Origin: Bordetella genomosp. 4
GTDB lineage: Bacteria > Pseudomonadota > Gammaproteobacteria > Burkholderiales > Burkholderiaceae_B
Length of the DNA stretch: 64,000 nt
Assembly: GCF_002261185.1 (NCBI RefSeq)
Contig: NZ_NEVQ01000001.1
Location: forward strand, 248,001 to 312,000
Direction: 5' to 3'
Translations under genes and position numbers: made by a program
Part shown: positions 62,802 through 64,000 of the stretch, piece after piece
How positions within the stretch are numbered: the stretch's first letter is position 1
How the letters are laid out: every line of letters begins with the position of its first letter
The notes under the pieces: model-generated
Told to the model about the DNA's origin: nothing
Database searches by the model: none
Seen by the model: the letters and a program-made list of their open reading frames with translations, nothing else

Positions 62802-63407
62802 ATGTCCGTGTTTTCTACCCATCGCCGTGCCGTGCTGCGTCGCGCGGCCGCTCTTGTGTTGACGAGTGCTCTCGCTGCCTGCGGTGATCCCGCGCCGAAA
62901 TTCAAAGGTAACGACATCTCCGGCACGCAATTGGGTAAAGCACTGGCTCTGAATGACCATAACGGCCAGGCGCGCACGCTGCAGGATTTCGCCGGGAAAG
63001 TCGTCGTGGCATTTTTCGGCTTTACGCAATGCCCCGATGTCTGCCCTACGGCCTTGGCAGAGCTGTCGCAGGTCATGCAGAAACTGGGGCCCGATGCCGA
63101 TCGCGTCCAGGTGTTGCTGATCAGTGTGGATCCCGAGCGCGATACGCCGGAGATCCTCAAACAATACGTCACGACCTTTGACCCACGTTTCTTGGGGTTG
63201 ACCGGCACCCCCGATCAGGTCAAGGCCACGGCCGCCTCATTCAAGGCTTATTACGCCAAGGTCCCGACCGAGGGCGGCAAGAACTACACCATGGATCACA
63301 CCGCCGCGTTTTACCTGTTTGACGGTAAAGGCGAGTCGCGCGTGCTGGCCAACAGCACCATCGGCGTTGACGCGATGGTGCACGATATCAAGCTACTGCT
63401 CGACTGA
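62802..63407 (+). CDS. SCO family copper chaperone lipoprotein
   Basis: 201 aa. Signal peptide with lipobox LAAC (Cys about residue 27), then a thioredoxin-like domain. The copper site is CPDVCPTALAEL together with His in YTMDHTAAFYLFD; VVVAFFGFTQ and LISVDPERDTPEILKQYV are conserved. It delivers Cu to the CuA centre of CoxB or keeps its cysteines reduced. Last gene of the oxidase set, with 8 nt to the convergent Bug gene. Confidence 0.95.
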   Translation: MSVFSTHRRAVLRRAAALVLTSALAACGDPAPKFKGNDISGTQLGKALALNDHNGQARTLQDFAGKVVVAFFGFTQCPDVCPTALAELSQVMQKLGPDADRVQVLLISVDPERDTPEILKQYVTTFDPRFLGLTGTPDQVKATAASFKAYYAKVPTEGGKNYTMDHTAAFYLFDGKGESRVLANSTIGVDAMVHDIKLLLD

Positions 63408-63415
63408 TTGTCGGC

Positions 63416-64000
63416 CTACTTGTCGATCCAGGGCGACTCCTGCCAGAGCTTGCGAAAATTGGCTTCGCCCGTCTCCAGTTCCTTGGCGTATTCCGCTGGC
63501 GGCAGATAGCGCAGCGGGGCAAACATATCGCGCGCCTTGGCCTGGAACTCGGGATCTTGCATGGTCTTGTTCAAGGCGTCGACCAGCTTGCCGCGCACAT
63601 CTGCCGGCAGACCCTTGGGGGCCGCCAGGCCGCGTAATGACGCCAGCTCGATATCGAAACCCTGTTCTTTAAAGGTGGGAACATCGGGCAGCGCTGACGA
63701 ACGCGTCGAGCCCATCTGTCCCAGGAAATGCAGCGGTGTGCCGCCTTTTTTGTATTGCAGGACTTCGCCGACGTTGATGGCGCCGATCATGATTTCGCCC
63801 CCCGCCACGGCGCCGCGCACTTCGCCTGCGCCTTTATACGGGACATGAGTCAGCTTGGCGCCCGATGCGCGCGCGAATTGCAGCATCGCCAAATGATCGT
63901 CAGAGCCTGTGCCGGTCGTGCCGACGGTGGCCTCCCCGGGTTTTTGCTTGGCGTAGGCAGTCAGATCTGCCAAGGTTTTCACTTGGTTGGTCTCGAGCAC
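63416..64000 (-). CDS. Bug/TctC-family solute receptor (partial, N-terminus beyond the window)
   Basis: 194 visible residues form the C-terminal two-thirds of a Bug receptor: KTLADLTAYAKQKPGEATVGTTGTGSDDHLAMLQF, VPYKGAGEVRGAVAGGEI, LPDVPTFKEQGFDIELASLRGL, APKGLPADVRGKLVDALNK. The frame stays open to the right edge, so the start and signal peptide are missing. The ligand is unknown. It is the third such receptor in 64 kb. Confidence 0.9.
   Translation of the reverse strand: MLETNQVKTLADLTAYAKQKPGEATVGTTGTGSDDHLAMLQFARASGAKLTHVPYKGAGEVRGAVAGGEIMIGAINVGEVLQYKKGGTPLHFLGQMGSTRSSALPDVPTFKEQGFDIELASLRGLAAPKGLPADVRGKLVDALNKTMQDPEFQAKARDMFAPLRYLPPAEYAKELETGEANFRKLWQESPWIDK

Noticed and set aside
1-64000. 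CRISPR arrays, intact insertion sequences and prophage
   Set aside because: No regularly spaced direct repeats, active transposase frames with flanking terminal repeats, or phage structural genes were seen.

Overview
This window looks like a chromosomal segment from a betaproteobacterium of the Alcaligenaceae (Bordetella/Achromobacter/Pusillimonas-like). The signs are three Bug/TctC-type solute receptors, the bc1 genes next to sspA-sspB, the long mla - yad-type ABC - bolA - murA - his - tat operon usual in Burkholderiales, a short-form HisG, and an aa3/caa3 oxidase cluster with small betaproteobacterial accessory proteins. No rRNA is present, so the genus is not fixed.

Layout. 1-3.4 kb: the end of a Csu-type chaperone-usher operon (+): tail of a probable chaperone, usher, spore-coat-U-domain tip protein. 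3.4-8.6 kb: a convergent classical fimbrial operon (-): pilin, chaperone, usher, adhesin, with an AT-rich upstream region. 9.2-13.6 kb (-): tRNA-Thr(UGU), sspB, sspA and petABC (cytochrome bc1). 13.8-16.4 kb: mscL (+), a Nif3-like gene (-) and a DegS-like protease (+). 16.5-32.5 kb (-): one almost continuous operon read mlaF-mlaE-mlaD-mlaA-mlaC, ABC ATPase and permease, bolA-like, murA, hisGDCBHAFIE, a HIT protein, tatABC; many junctions are 4-nt ATGA/GTGA overlaps. 32.6-38.8 kb: Bug receptor, OmpW (with an FNR-type box), a LysR regulator divergent from a second Bug receptor, N-acyl-D-amino-acid deacylase and Asp/Glu racemase. 38.8-39.5 kb: non-coding, with two strikingly perfect inverted repeats. 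39.5-45.8 kb (-): gltBD. 46.2-46.9 kb: a REP-transposase-like gene that has lost its catalytic residues. 47.1-49.7 kb (+): S-formylglutathione hydrolase, a membrane protein, and rpoH behind a perfect CIRCE operator. 49.8-50.0 kb: a candidate ~186-nt small RNA with its own promoter, four hairpins, a 21-nt all-pyrimidine loop tract and a strong terminator. 50.0-54.5 kb: cAMP phosphodiesterase, Na+/H+ antiporter with a cyclic-nucleotide-binding-like domain, Nudix protein. 54.7-63.4 kb (+): cytochrome c oxidase structural and assembly genes (coxBA, small proteins, coxC, surf1, a CxxxC protein, ctaA, ctaB, sco). The right edge cuts a third Bug receptor.

Together these genes cover respiration (bc1, caa3 oxidase, heme A synthesis), envelope maintenance (Mla phospholipid transport, Tat, MurA, DegS-like protease), amino-acid metabolism (histidine, glutamate, probably D-amino acids), stress control (RpoH, SspAB) and surface adhesion. 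The strongest candidates for something new are the pyrimidine-loop sRNA (49.82-50.00 kb), the palindromic elements at 38.95-39.23 kb, and the catalytically dead transposase-like DNA-binding protein.
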